Source of the DNA: Vibrio atlanticus
GTDB lineage: Bacteria; Pseudomonadota; Gammaproteobacteria; Enterobacterales; Vibrionaceae
Direction: 5' to 3'
Length of the DNA stretch: 64,000 nucleotides
Assembly: GCF_024347315.1 (NCBI RefSeq)
Contig: NZ_AP025460.1
Location: 868,001 to 932,000 of the forward strand
The translations under genes were made by a program, and so were the position numbers. The notes beneath the pieces are model-generated. The model did no database searches and was not told the DNA's origin. It saw only the letters and a list, made by a program, of their open reading frames with translations. Positions 1-8,904 of the stretch are shown in pieces (within the stretch, counting starts at the first letter, position 1; every line of letters starts with the position of its first letter).

Positions 1-61
1 TATATCGATATTGGTGATTCAATATAACGTTGTTTGTACTTTTTCTTTCATAAAGAAAGAA

Positions 62-138
62 TGGTGGCTACTGCGGGATTCGAACCTGCGACCCCATCAT
101 TATGAGTGATGTGCTCTAACCAACTGAGCTAAGTAGCC
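62..138 (-). tRNA. tRNA-Met (CAU, elongator)
   Basis: The 77-nt cloverleaf has acceptor GGCTACT/AGTAGCC, a CAU anticodon loop, a GGTTCGAATC T-arm and encoded CCA. It resembles the enterobacterial elongator metT/metU, not the initiator. Confidence 0.96.
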
Positions 139-190
139 AATAATGAATTTTTATGTATTCACTATTTTATCTCTAATTAAAGAGAAATAA

Positions 191-275
191 TGGTGCGGTC
201 GGAGAGACTTGAACTCTCACACCTCTCGGCGCCAGAACCTAAATCTGGTGCGTCTACCAATTCCGCCACGACCGC
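191..275 (-). tRNA. tRNA-Leu (UAG)
   Basis: The 85-nt class II tRNA has a long variable arm, an anticodon loop TTTAGGT flanked by CCAGA/TCTGG, and encoded CCA. It resembles E. coli leuW. Confidence 0.96.
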
Positions 276-384
276 AGCAAATCTTTATAGTTATATCGAC
301 ATTGGTGGTTCGATGTAACGTTGTGCTCTTGGTTTGCTATCTAGCTTAAAAATAAGCTAAGTAAAAAACAAAGAGTTTAAATAG

Positions 385-459
385 TGGCTGGGCTACCTGG
401 ATTCGAACCAGGGAATGCTGGCATCAAAAGCCAGTGCCTTACCGCTTGGCGATAGCCCA
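385..459 (-). tRNA. tRNA-Gln (UUG)
   Basis: The 75-nt cloverleaf has acceptor TGGGCTA/TAGCCCA, anticodon loop TTTTGAT and encoded CCA. It resembles E. coli glnU/glnW. Confidence 0.96.
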
Positions 460-489
460 ACAATGATATCAATTAAGATATCTAAATAA

Positions 490-574
490 TGGTGCGGTCG
501 GAGAGACTTGAACTCTCACACCTCTCGGCGCCAGAACCTAAATCTGGTGCGTCTACCAATTCCGCCACGACCGC
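490..574 (-). tRNA. tRNA-Leu (UAG)
   Basis: Second copy, identical to the Leu gene at 191-275 as far as I can read it. Confidence 0.96.
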
Positions 575-683
575 AGCAAATCTTTATAGTTATATCGACA
601 TTGGTGGTTCGATGTAACGTTGTGCTCTTGGTTTGCTATCTAGCTTAAAAATAAGCTAAGTAAAAAACAAAGAGTTTTAATAG

Positions 684-758
684 TGGCTGGGCTACCTGGA
701 TTCGAACCAGGGAATGCTGGCATCAAAAGCCAGTGCCTTACCGCTTGGCGATAGCCCA
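684..758 (-). tRNA. tRNA-Gln (UUG)
   Basis: Second Gln copy, identical to the gene at 385-459; the upstream and downstream spacers are duplicated with it. Confidence 0.96.
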
Positions 759-788
759 ACAATGATATCAATTAAGATATCTAAATAA

Positions 789-873
789 TGGTGCGGTCGG
801 AGAGACTTGAACTCTCACACCTCTCGGCGCCAGAACCTAAATCTGGTGCGTCTACCAATTCCGCCACGACCGC
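789..873 (-). tRNA. tRNA-Leu (UAG)
   Basis: Third copy of the 85-nt tRNA-Leu. The spacer on its upstream side (874-960) differs from the common module spacer. Confidence 0.96.
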
Positions 874-960
874 AGCAAAGCTTTCCTCTCAACTAAGCAA
901 AGAGCTTAGCGAAGAGTATATAGTTAAGAAGACTTATGGTTTGTCTAAGTAACGTTGTAA

Positions 961-1035
961 TGGCTGGGCTACCTGGATTCGAACCAGGGAATGCTGGCAT
1001 CAAAAGCCAGTGCCTTACCGCTTGGCGATAGCCCA
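961..1035 (-). tRNA. tRNA-Gln (UUG)
   Basis: Third copy of the 75-nt tRNA-Gln with TTG anticodon and encoded CCA. Confidence 0.96.
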
Positions 1036-1064
1036 ACAGGATATCATTTAAGATATCTAAATAA

Positions 1065-1149
1065 TGGTGCGGTCGGAGAGACTTGAACTCTCACACCTCT
1101 CGGCGCCAGAACCTAAATCTGGTGCGTCTACCAATTCCGCCACGACCGC
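1065..1149 (-). tRNA. tRNA-Leu (UAG)
   Basis: Fourth copy of the 85-nt tRNA-Leu. Between it and the next Met gene lies the same spacer that occupies the left edge of the window. Confidence 0.96.
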
Positions 1150-1226
1150 AGCAAATCTTTATAGTTATATCGATATTGGTGATTCAATATAACGTTGTTT
1201 GTATTTTTTCTTTCATAAAGAAAGAA

Positions 1227-1303
1227 TGGTGGCTACTGCGGGATTCGAACCTGCGACCCCATCATTATGAGTGATGTGCTCTAACCAACTGAGCTAAGTA
1301 GCC
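1227..1303 (-). tRNA. tRNA-Met (CAU, elongator)
   Basis: Second 77-nt tRNA-Met, the same as the gene at 62-138. Confidence 0.96.
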
Positions 1304-1355
1304 AATAATGAATTTTTATGTATTCACTATTTTATCTCTAATTAAAGAGAAATAA

Positions 1356-1440
1356 TGGTGCGGTCGGAGAGACTTGAACTCTCACACCTCTCGGCGCCAG
1401 AACCTAAATCTGGTGCGTCTACCAATTCCGCCACGACCGC
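1356..1440 (-). tRNA. tRNA-Leu (UAG)
   Basis: Fifth tRNA-Leu copy. The Met-Leu spacer (1304-1355) duplicates the one at 139-190. Confidence 0.96.
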
Positions 1441-1551
1441 AGCAAATCTTTATAGTTATATCGACATTGGTGATTCGATGTAACGTTGTGCTCTTTGGTT
1501 TGCTATCTAGCTTAAAAAAATAAGCTAAGTAAAAACAAAGAGTTTTAATAG

Positions 1552-1626
1552 TGGCTGGGCTACCTGGATTCGAACCAGGGAATGCTGGCATCAAAAGCCA
1601 GTGCCTTACCGCTTGGCGATAGCCCA
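1552..1626 (-). tRNA. tRNA-Gln (UUG)
   Basis: Fourth tRNA-Gln copy, 75 nt with encoded CCA. Confidence 0.96.
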
Positions 1627-1656
1627 ACAATGATATCAATTAAGATATCTAAATAA

Positions 1657-1741
1657 TGGTGCGGTCGGAGAGACTTGAACTCTCACACCTCTCGGCGCCA
1701 GAACCTAAATCTGGTGCGTCTACCAATTCCGCCACGACCGC
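1657..1741 (-). tRNA. tRNA-Leu (UAG)
   Basis: Sixth tRNA-Leu copy, 85 nt with encoded CCA. Confidence 0.96.
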
Positions 1742-1850
1742 AGCAAATCTTTATAGTTATATCGACATTGGTGATTCGATGTAACGTTGTGCTCTTGGTT
1801 TGCTGTCTAGCTTAAAAATAAGCTAAGTAAAAAACAAAGAGTTTTAATAG

Positions 1851-1925
1851 TGGCTGGGCTACCTGGATTCGAACCAGGGAATGCTGGCATCAAAAGCCAG
1901 TGCCTTACCGCTTGGCGATAGCCCA
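1851..1925 (-). tRNA. tRNA-Gln (UUG)
   Basis: Fifth tRNA-Gln copy, 75 nt with encoded CCA. Confidence 0.96.
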
Positions 1926-1954
1926 ACAGGATATCATTTAAGATATCTAAATAA

Positions 1955-2039
1955 TGGTGCGGTCGGAGAGACTTGAACTCTCACACCTCTCGGCGCCAGA
2001 ACCTAAATCTGGTGCGTCTACCAATTCCGCCACGACCGC
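1955..2039 (-). tRNA. tRNA-Leu (UAG)
   Basis: Seventh tRNA-Leu copy, 85 nt with encoded CCA. Confidence 0.96.
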
Positions 2040-2132
2040 AGCAAAGCTTTTACTCTAGCGAAGAGTATAGTTATATCGACATTGGTGATTCAATATAACG
2101 TTGTTTGTACTTTTTCTTTCATAAAGAAAGAA

Positions 2133-2209
2133 TGGTGGCTACTGCGGGATTCGAACCTGCGACCCCATCATTATGAGTGATGTGCTCTAACCAACTGAGC
2201 TAAGTAGCC
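2133..2209 (-). tRNA. tRNA-Met (CAU, elongator)
   Basis: Third tRNA-Met copy. The spacer between it and the next Gln gene (2210-2286) is unlike the repeated spacers. Confidence 0.96.
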
Positions 2210-2286
2210 ATCTGAGAGCGAAGTAATATAATATAATCTCGCTTCCAATGCCATTATCTTTTTAAAGATAATTACACTTTAAATAG

Positions 2287-2361
2287 TGGCTGGGCTACCT
2301 GGATTCGAACCAGGGAATGCTGGCATCAAAAGCCAGTGCCTTACCGCTTGGCGATAGCCCA
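2287..2361 (-). tRNA. tRNA-Gln (UUG)
   Basis: Sixth tRNA-Gln copy, 75 nt with encoded CCA. Confidence 0.96.
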
Positions 2362-2390
2362 ACAATGATATCAATTAAGATATCTCAATA

Positions 2391-2475
2391 TGGTGCGGTC
2401 GGAGAGACTTGAACTCTCACACCTCTCGGCGCCAGAACCTAAATCTGGTGCGTCTACCAATTCCGCCACGACCGC
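2391..2475 (-). tRNA. tRNA-Leu (UAG)
   Basis: Eighth tRNA-Leu copy. With the Met gene that follows upstream it sits at the promoter-proximal end of the array. Confidence 0.96.
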
Positions 2476-2543
2476 TTTACTTTCCTAAAAACTCTTTACT
2501 GTAAAGAAACATATGTTTAATAACAAACAGAGTGCTTAGGAAA

Positions 2544-2620
2544 TGGTGGCTACTGCGGGATTCGAACCTGCGACCCCATCATTATGAGTGATGTGCTCTA
2601 ACCAACTGAGCTAAGTAGCC
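2544..2620 (-). tRNA. tRNA-Met (CAU, elongator), first gene of the array
   Basis: Fourth tRNA-Met copy and the gene nearest the promoter at 2676-2704, hence the first transcribed. Confidence 0.96.
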
Positions 2621-2675
2621 ATTTCCAAATTGTTGCTCATTTCGAGACGTTGCCGCTTCGTTGTGAACGGGGCGC

Positions 2676-2704
2676 ATTATGCGGAGTTGAGTGAAACCCG
2701 TCAA
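2676..2704 (-). promoter_or_regulatory. Promoter of the tRNA array with GC-rich discriminator
   Basis: On the minus strand TTGACG (2699-2704) is followed after 17 bases by CATAAT (2676-2681) and then the discriminator GCGCCCC (2669-2675). A GC-rich discriminator is the classic mark of stable-RNA promoters under stringent (ppGpp/DksA) control. It lies about 55 bases before the first tRNA-Met. Confidence 0.8.
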
Positions 2705-2851
2705 CTTTTTTTTTGAATAAATCACGAATAAACATCTGTTCGGTTTCTTTTTAGTCAAAGAGGCGTATTTGTCAGCAAGAAATAGGTTCAAATACCGATA
2801 TATATAGGAAGTTAAGTTTTGGATAAGAAGCTCTTTAGAAAGAGCGAAAAC

Positions 2852-2883
2852 GAAAAAGGCCAGTGAATTCACTGGCCTTTTAT
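2852..2883 (-). terminator. Rho-independent terminator after ychF
   Basis: A perfect 11-bp stem (AAAGGCCAGTG/CACTGGCCTTT, loop AATT) is followed on the minus strand by a run of T. It sits just downstream of the ychF stop. Confidence 0.88.
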
Positions 2884-2900
2884 TAGATGTTTATCGGTAA

Positions 2901-3992
2901 TTAAACGTTGAAACGGAAGTGAACAACATCACCGTCTTTAACGATGTATTCTTTGCCTTCAAGACGCCATTTACCTGCATCTTTTGCTCCGCTTTCACCG
3001 CCAAATTCGATGAAATGTTCGTAACCAACTACTTCTGCACGGATGAACCCTTTTTCGAAGTCGGTGTGGATCTTGCCTGCAGCTTGTGGCGCAGTCGCAC
3101 CGACAGGGATCGTCCAAGCGCGAACTTCTTTAACACCTGCAGTGAAGTAAGTCTGAAGAGTAAGTAGTTCGTAACCAGAGCGGATCACTCGGTTAAGGCC
3201 TGGTTCTTCGATACCCATGTCTGCAAGGAACTCTTCACGATCTTCATCGTCAAGTTCAGAAAGCTCAGATTCGATTGCAGCACAAACAGCAACAACAACG
3301 TTGTTCTCTTTTTCTGCGTACTCACGAACTGCGTCTAGGTAAGGGTTGTTTTCAAAACCATCTTCAGCAACGTTTGCGATGTACATTGTTGGCTTAAGCG
3401 TTAGGAAGTTAAGGTAGTCGATCGCCGCTACTTCTTCTTTAGCAAGTTCAACAGTACGAGCCATACCACCTTCTGTCAGGATAGGTAGTAGCTTTTCAAG
3501 AACCGTAGTTTCGAATTTAGCGTCTTTATCGCCGCCTTTTGCTTTTTTAGCATTGCGGAATATTGCACGTTCACAGCTATCTAGATCGGCAAGAGCAAGC
3601 TCAAGGTTGATCACTTCGATATCTTCGATAGGTGATACTTTGCCTGAAACGTGAACGATGTTTTCGTTCTCAAAGCAGCGTACAACGTGACCGATAGCAT
3701 CAGTTTCGCGGATGTTAGCTAGGAACTTGTTACCTAGACCTTCGCCTTTAGATGCGCCAGCAACTAGGCCTGCGATATCTACGAATTCCATTGTCGTTGG
3801 AAGGATCTTCTGTGGATTAACAATTTTTGCTAATGCATCTAAGCGTAGATCTGGAACCGGAACGATACCTGTGTTTGGTTCGATCGTACAAAATGGAAAG
3901 TTTGCTGCTTCGATGCCTGCTTTAGTCAGTGCGTTAAACAGAGTTGACTTACCAACGTTTGGTAGACCAACGATGCCACATTTAAAACCCAT
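2901..3992 (-). CDS. ychF: YchF/Obg-family ATPase
   Basis: A cytosolic P-loop NTPase of the Obg superfamily; the YchF/OLA1 branch prefers ATP and binds ribosomes. The product is 363 residues, the usual length. Visible motifs are the Walker [10 protein letters not shown] (residues 8-16), the switch/Walker B stretch [10 protein letters not shown], and a C-terminal TGS-like domain with GAKDAGKWR and YIVKDGD. An in-frame ORF extends 20 codons further upstream, but it would run into the end of pth. The Met at 3992 (MGFKCGIVG) matches the family N-terminus and is preceded by AAGG. The gene follows pth by 10 bases and ends at a strong terminator, so pth-ychF is probably a co-transcribed pair, a conserved gammaproteobacterial arrangement. 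Confidence 0.95.
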   Translation of the reverse strand: MGFKCGIVGLPNVGKSTLFNALTKAGIEAANFPFCTIEPNTGIVPVPDLRLDALAKIVNPQKILPTTMEFVDIAGLVAGASKGEGLGNKFLANIRETDAIGHVVRCFENENIVHVSGKVSPIEDIEVINLELALADLDSCERAIFRNAKKAKGGDKDAKFETTVLEKLLPILTEGGMARTVELAKEEVAAIDYLNFLTLKPTMYIANVAEDGFENNPYLDAVREYAEKENNVVVAVCAAIESELSELDDEDREEFLADMGIEEPGLNRVIRSGYELLTLQTYFTAGVKEVRAWTIPVGATAPQAAGKIHTDFEKGFIRAEVVGYEHFIEFGGESGAKDAGKWRLEGKEYIVKDGDVVHFRFNV

Positions 3993-4002
3993 GATATAAA
4001 CC

Positions 4003-4593
4003 TTATTCTGCTTTGAACGTATGTAAGCGATTTTGTGCTTTTGGTAGGCCATCTTTCAATAAGATGTCTAGGCTACGAACCGATTCGTCAACGACAGCCT
4101 CGATACACTCTTGCTCTTTCGCAGGAGCTTTGCCTAATACATAACCTGCAACTTTATCTTTGTGTCCTGGATGGCCAATGCCTAATCTAAGACGATAGAA
4201 TTCTTTATTGTTACCCTGTTTGCTGATGATGTCTTTCAGACCATTATGTCCACCATGACCACCACCTTTTTTAAACTTTCCAATACCTGGAGGAAGATCT
4301 AACTCATCGTGAGCGACCATGATCTCTTCTGGTTTAATTTGGTAGAACTTTGCTAAGGCAGCAACAGCTTTGCCTGACAAGTTCATAAAAGTCGTTGGGA
4401 TCAGCAAACGAAGATCTTCACCATGAACCATGATACGACCCGTTAGGCCAAAGAACTTTGGTTCGTTCTTCAGTGTCACGTTGTGTACACGTGCTAATTC
4501 TTCAACTACCCAAGCACCCGCATTGTGGCGAGTTTTGGCGTATTCTGGACCTGGATTAGCCAGTCCAACGAGAAGTTTTATTTGTTGGCTCAA
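4003..4593 (-). CDS. pth: Peptidyl-tRNA hydrolase
   Basis: Cleaves the ester bond of peptidyl-tRNAs released prematurely from ribosomes, recycling tRNA in the cytosol. The 196 residues match the family length. Family signatures are visible: [17 protein letters not shown] near residues 10-26 with the catalytic His (TRHNAG), FMNLSGKA, and HDELDLPPG with [10 protein letters not shown] further on. The start codon appears to be TTG (4591-4593): no ATG lies between it and the upstream in-frame region, and [11 protein letters not shown] aligns with the family N-terminus. AGAGAG lies about 9 bases upstream. It is followed closely by ychF. Confidence 0.94.
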
Positions 4594-4717
4594 GGTATGG
4601 ATCTCTCTTGGGATTTCAAAAAGCGCCGTATGATATCACAGTTTATTAAAAAGGTGCGAGCTAGCTGATAGCAACTCAATGATTCAAAACTGTGGTCAAA
4701 TTCACTTTGTGGTCGTT

Positions 4718-4879
4718 ATACCAATCGTAGTAAATAACTGGTCACCCTAGCTGGTTAAAATGCTCGATAACTGCGTTATAATTTTTGATTGTAGAATAAC
4801 TACTTATCAAAAAATTACGCCTTGTTCTCAAGCTTTTTTCCTGCGCTATTTCTGAACACTTACTTACTGTGATTGGTAT
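4718..4879. repeat. MITE-like element with ATACCAATC terminal inverted repeats
   Basis: A 162-bp noncoding block between prs and pth is bounded by ATACCAATCGTAGTAA (4718-4733) and its near-complement TTACTGTGATTGGTAT (4864-4879); 14 of 16 positions pair. It has no ORF of note. From memory, repeats with ATACCAATC ends are common in Vibrio intergenic regions, but I cannot count copies here. It ends about five bases before the prs terminator. Confidence 0.6.
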
Positions 4880-4883
4880 TAGA

Positions 4884-4916
4884 TATAAAAAAAGCACTTC
4901 ATCGAATGAAGTGCTT
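4884..4916 (-). terminator. Rho-independent terminator after prs
   Basis: The stem AAGCACTTCAT/ATGAAGTGCTT with a 3-nt loop is followed on the minus strand by a T run. It lies about 50 bases downstream of the prs stop. Confidence 0.88.
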
Positions 4917-4964
4917 AATATCTTTTTCAGATTGTTCTGCTAAAGCAAAGCTATAGAGCTTTGA

Positions 4965-5909
4965 TTAGTTGAACATCGCAGAGATAGACTCTTCGTTGCT
5001 GATACGACGAATCGCTTCAGCAAGCATGCGAGAAAGGCTTAGCTCAGTCACTTTACCTGTCGCGGCCATTTCTGGAGAAAGCTTGATTGAATCGGTAACA
5101 ATAACTTGGTCTAGAACTGAATTGCGGATGTTTTCTGCAGCAGTACCAGAGAATACAGCGTGAGTTGCGTAAGCGAATACACGCTTAGCACCGCGCTCTT
5201 TAAGCGCTTCAGCTGCTTTACACAGTGTGCCACCAGTATCGATCATGTCATCAACGATAACACAGTCACGACCTTCAACATCACCGATTAGGTTCATTAC
5301 TTCAGAAACGTTAGCACGTGGACGACGCTTATCAACGATAGCGATGTCAACATCACCTAGCGCTTTAGCTGTAGCACGAGCACGTACAACACCACCAAGG
5401 TCTGGAGAAACCACAACTGGGTTTTCTAGGCCACGGTTAGCCATGTCTTCTAGAAGAACTGGAGTGCCGAAAATGTTATCAACAGGTACATCGAAGAAGC
5501 CTTGGATTTGCTCCGCGTGTAGGTCGATAGTAAGAACGCGGTCAACGCCAACGTTAGAAAGGAAATCTGCAACAACTTTTGCAGTAATAGGCACACGAGC
5601 AGAACGTACACGACGATCTTGACGGGCATAACCGAAGTAAGGGATTACAGCAGTAATACGGCCAGCAGAAGCACGGCGCATTGCGTCAATCATTACCACC
5701 AATTCCATAAGGTTGTCATTGGTTGGTGCACAAGTTGATTGAATCAGGAATACATCGCTACCACGAACGTTTTCATTGATTTGAACAGCGACTTCGCCAT
5801 CAGAAAAACGGTCTACAGTAGCATCGCCAAGAGAGATGTATAGACGATCAGCAATACGTTGGGCTAGTTCAGGTGTTGCGTTACCAGCAAATAGCTTCAT
5901 ATCAGGCAC
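4965..5909 (-). CDS. prs: Ribose-phosphate pyrophosphokinase (PRPP synthetase)
   Basis: Makes 5-phosphoribosyl-1-pyrophosphate from ribose 5-phosphate and ATP, feeding purine, pyrimidine, His, Trp and NAD synthesis. The 314 residues match the E. coli enzyme nearly throughout: [20 protein letters not shown], the [15 protein letters not shown] metal/ATP region, and the PRPP-binding loop [12 protein letters not shown]. The start codon is GTG (5907-5909), as I recall for E. coli prs. It follows ispE after 27 bases, continuing the lolB-ispE-prs order conserved in gammaproteobacteria, and ends at the hairpin at 4884-4916. Confidence 0.96.
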   Translation of the reverse strand: MPDMKLFAGNATPELAQRIADRLYISLGDATVDRFSDGEVAVQINENVRGSDVFLIQSTCAPTNDNLMELVVMIDAMRRASAGRITAVIPYFGYARQDRRVRSARVPITAKVVADFLSNVGVDRVLTIDLHAEQIQGFFDVPVDNIFGTPVLLEDMANRGLENPVVVSPDLGGVVRARATAKALGDVDIAIVDKRRPRANVSEVMNLIGDVEGRDCVIVDDMIDTGGTLCKAAEALKERGAKRVFAYATHAVFSGTAAENIRNSVLDQVIVTDSIKLSPEMAATGKVTELSLSRMLAEAIRRISNEESISAMFN

Positions 5910-5936
5910 GGTGGAAACCTCGGGTTGCGTCCAGTT

Positions 5937-6812
5937 TTAAATAGATTGTGGGTGGGCTGATTGGTATTCAGCCAAAGTTTCTTTCAAAGGCGAAATGTTT
6001 CGTCCTTTCGCGACAAACGCGGAAACTGTGTCAGGTAGTTGCTCTAGCACCAGTTCGGCTTCTTTTTTGCTGCTAAATTCAGCAAAAACGCACGAACCTG
6101 TACCAGTCAATCTCGACGGCGCGTATTGTAGCAGCCATGAAAGTTGCTTATCAACCTCTGGGTACAGCATTCGCACAATTTTTTCGCAATCGTTTACGTA
6201 TTCTTGCTCTAGAAGCGTTGATAGTGCTCGCTTCGGCGTATTTCGAGTTAATTCTGAATGTTTAAATATGTCTACAGTTGCTATGCTCACTTGAGGTTTA
6301 ACAACGAGATACCATTTTTCATCCGGATTGGCGGGCTGCAGCTGTTCCCCAACCCCTTCAGCAAAGGCGGCATGGCCTTTAACGAAGACCGGAACGTCTG
6401 CACCAAGCTTCAAACCGATCTCTGCTAGCTGATTATCAGAAAGGTTGAGTTGCCATAAATGGTTGAGAGCGACTAACACGGTCGCAGCATTTGAAGAGCC
6501 TCCACCAATGCCACCTCCCATAGGAAGCACTTTCTTTAACTCAATATCCGCGCCGAAAGTCGTCGATGTGTATTGTTGAAGGGCAGTTGCGGCTTTCCAA
6601 ATCAGGTTATCTTCTGTCGCAACACCTGGAATTTCAGGTGTGATTGCTATCGAGCTTGTTTCTCGGTTTGCGGTAACCGTAAGTTCATCGCCAAAGTCGA
6701 CAAACTGAAATAGGGTCTGAAGTTCGTGATAGCCATTGTCGCGTTGGCCAGTGATATAGAGAAATAAATTCAGCTTAGCTGGCGAAGGCCAGTGCGTTGG
6801 CGTTGTTATCAT
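5937..6812 (-). CDS. ispE: 4-diphosphocytidyl-2-C-methyl-D-erythritol kinase
   Basis: Phosphorylates CDP-ME in the non-mevalonate isoprenoid pathway. A GHMP kinase: [15 protein letters not shown] with the conserved Lys near the N-terminus and the ATP-binding loop [16 protein letters not shown]. An upstream GTG at 6827 is in frame, but the ATG at 6810-6812 overlaps the lolB stop as ATGA, the usual sign of translational coupling, so I take that start (291 residues). It lies between lolB and prs in one apparent operon. Confidence 0.93.
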   Translation of the reverse strand: MITTPTHWPSPAKLNLFLYITGQRDNGYHELQTLFQFVDFGDELTVTANRETSSIAITPEIPGVATEDNLIWKAATALQQYTSTTFGADIELKKVLPMGGGIGGGSSNAATVLVALNHLWQLNLSDNQLAEIGLKLGADVPVFVKGHAAFAEGVGEQLQPANPDEKWYLVVKPQVSIATVDIFKHSELTRNTPKRALSTLLEQEYVNDCEKIVRMLYPEVDKQLSWLLQYAPSRLTGTGSCVFAEFSSKKEAELVLEQLPDTVSAFVAKGRNISPLKETLAEYQSAHPQSI

Positions 6813-7456
6813 TTTTTCAGTGTCCACTTCGAAACTACAATGTTGATTTTGTTCTCGTCTTGCTTGAATGACAATCGAGTAGGGAGGGGAATTGTCTCTA
6901 CCTTTGCGTTGTCTTCATCTGATAGTTGCTTACTCGGCATCTCTGTATTGCGATAGTTAGCAAAATTCAGGGTCCACAATTGACTGCTGACTTGTTTAGA
7001 CAGAGATTCAAGCGTGTTGGTGCTGTTGAGTTGGTAGCTGTCTGCTTGGTCGGGAATGCCAAGGAACCATTGTGGTAGGTGATCAATGGGGATCTGTAAT
7101 CCAGTAAGTTGCTCTACCAATACAGATGCACTTGCATGGTTGAATACTTGATCATCGTAAGTCACGACTTTTGCACCCAAACTGTCGATTGTAAGGTTCA
7201 AAGCGGTTTGACCAAGGAAAGTGGTCAGTCTTAATTGGCTTTGATTTGGGGAGTGCTTCCATATGAAGTTTAGGCTTTGGCGTTGCTCTGGAGAAATGTA
7301 AGCGAGCTTGCCTGAAGCTTGATAGTTTTCTATCTGTAAAAGCCTGTTTTGGTGACTTTGCCACTCAACGCTGGTCGGTTGTTCTGGGATAGACGAGCAA
7401 CCCACCATAATGATGGTCAAAAAAATAAGAGACGTGATTTTTCGAAGCTTGCTCAT
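6809..7456 (-). CDS. lolB: Outer-membrane lipoprotein receptor LolB
   Basis: Accepts lipoproteins from periplasmic LolA and inserts them in the inner leaflet of the outer membrane. The 215-residue product starts with a lipoprotein signal peptide ending in the lipobox MVGC (Cys20). Downstream are LolB features: [24 protein letters not shown], a Leu/Gly-rich [12 protein letters not shown] strand and W-rich WFLGIPDQ. It overlaps ispE by four bases and is divergent from hemA, exactly the enterobacterial lolB/hemA arrangement. Confidence 0.92.
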   Translation of the reverse strand: MSKLRKITSLIFLTIIMVGCSSIPEQPTSVEWQSHQNRLLQIENYQASGKLAYISPEQRQSLNFIWKHSPNQSQLRLTTFLGQTALNLTIDSLGAKVVTYDDQVFNHASASVLVEQLTGLQIPIDHLPQWFLGIPDQADSYQLNSTNTLESLSKQVSSQLWTLNFANYRNTEMPSKQLSDEDNAKVETIPLPTRLSFKQDENKINIVVSKWTLKK

Positions 7457-7616
7457 ATTTGCTCACAACTTGTTCAAATTTATCTAAAAAACGTCTCAAC
7501 TATAGCATTGAATTCACGAACTCAGGAAAACAAATCCCGCTTGCTCTTTAAATAGAGCCATGCATCAAGTAAAATTCGCCCCTTGTTTCCATTCCCTGAT
7601 CGAGAACTTCTGATAC

Positions 7617-8876
7617 ATGTCTTTGCTTGCCGTAGGTATCAATCACAATACAGCGTCGGTTGAATTGCGAGAAAAAGTCGCTTTTGGTCCAGATAAATTA
7701 TCTGAGGCACTTAAGCAACTTAACGCAAATGCACACGTAAATGGAAGTGTCATACTTTCTACCTGTAATCGAACTGAAGTGTATTGTGACGTCAAAGGCG
7801 TGGCAAAAAACAAGTTGATCGATTGGCTGTCTGTATTTCATCAAGTTAGCCCTGAAGAATTAAAACCGAGTATCTACATCCATGAAGAACAAGCCGCGAT
7901 TAAGCACTTAATGCGCGTTGCCTGTGGTTTGGACTCTCTGGTGTTGGGTGAACCACAGATTTTAGGTCAGGTGAAGCAAGCTTATACAGATTCCCGAGAT
8001 AACAAATCTGTTGATGCTTCAATGGAAAAACTGTTTCAGAAATCATTTTCTGTCGCTAAGCGTGTTCGAACTGAAACTGAAATTGGCGGAAGCGCGGTTT
8101 CAGTTGCTTACGCAGCTTGCACATTAGCCAAACACATCTTTGAGTCGATTGCTGAATCAACGGTGTTATTGGTAGGTGCGGGTGAGACGATTGAATTGGT
8201 GGCAAAACACCTTTCAGCGAATGGTTGCACCAAGATGATTGTGGCCAACCGAACTCGTGAGCGTGCTTTAGGGCTAGCTGAAGAGTTTGGTGCTGAAGTG
8301 ATTAGCCTCAATGAAATCCCCGATCACCTGCATCGAGCGGATATCGTGATCAGCTCAACCGCTAGTCCACTGCCTATTATTGGGAAGGGAATGGTTGAGA
8401 CCGCACTTAAGACAAGAAAACATCAACCGATGTTGTTGGTTGATATTGCTGTTCCCCGAGACGTTGAGTCTCAGGTAGGCGATCTGAATGATGCTTACCT
8501 GTATTCCGTTGATGATCTGCAGTCGATTGTTGATGGCAACATTGAACAACGTAAAGTGGAAGCTATCCAAGCGGAAGCGATCGTTAGTGAAGAAAGTGCA
8601 GCATTCATGAGTTGGATGCGCTCACTGCAAGCGGTAGACAGTATTCGTGACTATCGCAAATCGGCCAATGAAATCCGAGAAGAATTATTAAGTAAGAGTT
8701 TACAATCACTTGCCGCTGGCGGTGACCCTGAAAAAGTTTTACTTGAGCTAAGTAACAAGCTCACAAACAAATTGATCCATGCTCCAACGCGTGCACTCCA
8801 AAGTGCAGCAGAGCAAGGAGAACCTGCAAAATTAACGGTCATTAGACAGAGTTTGGGCTTAGAAAACCCTCAATAA
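7617..8876 (+). CDS. hemA: Glutamyl-tRNA reductase
   Basis: Reduces glutamyl-tRNA(Glu) to glutamate-1-semialdehyde, the first committed step of C5-pathway tetrapyrrole synthesis. The 419 residues are family length. The active-site Cys is C50 in [23 protein letters not shown] and the NADPH-binding stretch [17 protein letters not shown] follow. The 160-base gap to lolB contains TAAAAT (7570-7575) followed by TCGCCCC, a plausible -10 and discriminator, though its -35 is weak. It heads a hemA-prfA-prmC unit. Confidence 0.96.
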   Translation: MSLLAVGINHNTASVELREKVAFGPDKLSEALKQLNANAHVNGSVILSTCNRTEVYCDVKGVAKNKLIDWLSVFHQVSPEELKPSIYIHEEQAAIKHLMRVACGLDSLVLGEPQILGQVKQAYTDSRDNKSVDASMEKLFQKSFSVAKRVRTETEIGGSAVSVAYAACTLAKHIFESIAESTVLLVGAGETIELVAKHLSANGCTKMIVANRTRERALGLAEEFGAEVISLNEIPDHLHRADIVISSTASPLPIIGKGMVETALKTRKHQPMLLVDIAVPRDVESQVGDLNDAYLYSVDDLQSIVDGNIEQRKVEAIQAEAIVSEESAAFMSWMRSLQAVDSIRDYRKSANEIREELLSKSLQSLAAGGDPEKVLLELSNKLTNKLIHAPTRALQSAAEQGEPAKLTVIRQSLGLENPQ

Positions 8877-8904
8877 TATTCGACCTCCAACAGAATAAGA
8901 CATT

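Larger units (their letters stand above)
1..2620 (-). repeat. tRNA array made of duplicated Leu/Gln/Met modules
   Basis: Eighteen tRNA genes in the same direction are separated by short AT-rich spacers that are themselves nearly identical between copies. Leu genes recur at about 299-base steps (191, 490, 789) and again at 1356, 1657 and 1955, which points to tandem duplication of Leu-spacer-Gln-spacer units. Spacers carry small hairpins such as TAGCTTA/TAAGCTA and CTTTCTTT/AAAGAAAG, which could be processing sites of a long precursor (inference). The first 61 bases match the spacer that follows a tRNA-Leu elsewhere (about 1160-1226), so the array continues beyond the left edge. Confidence 0.9.

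Noticed and set aside
1..2620. Regular repeats considered as a CRISPR array
   Set aside because: The repeats fold as tRNAs, and spacers are duplicated rather than unique.
2582..2872. Minus-strand ORF of 96 codons upstream of the tRNA array
   Set aside because: It overlaps the array promoter and the first tRNA-Met and has no protein-like composition.
3993..4052. N-terminal extension of YchF
   Set aside because: It would overlap pth, and the family start MGFKCG lies at 3992.
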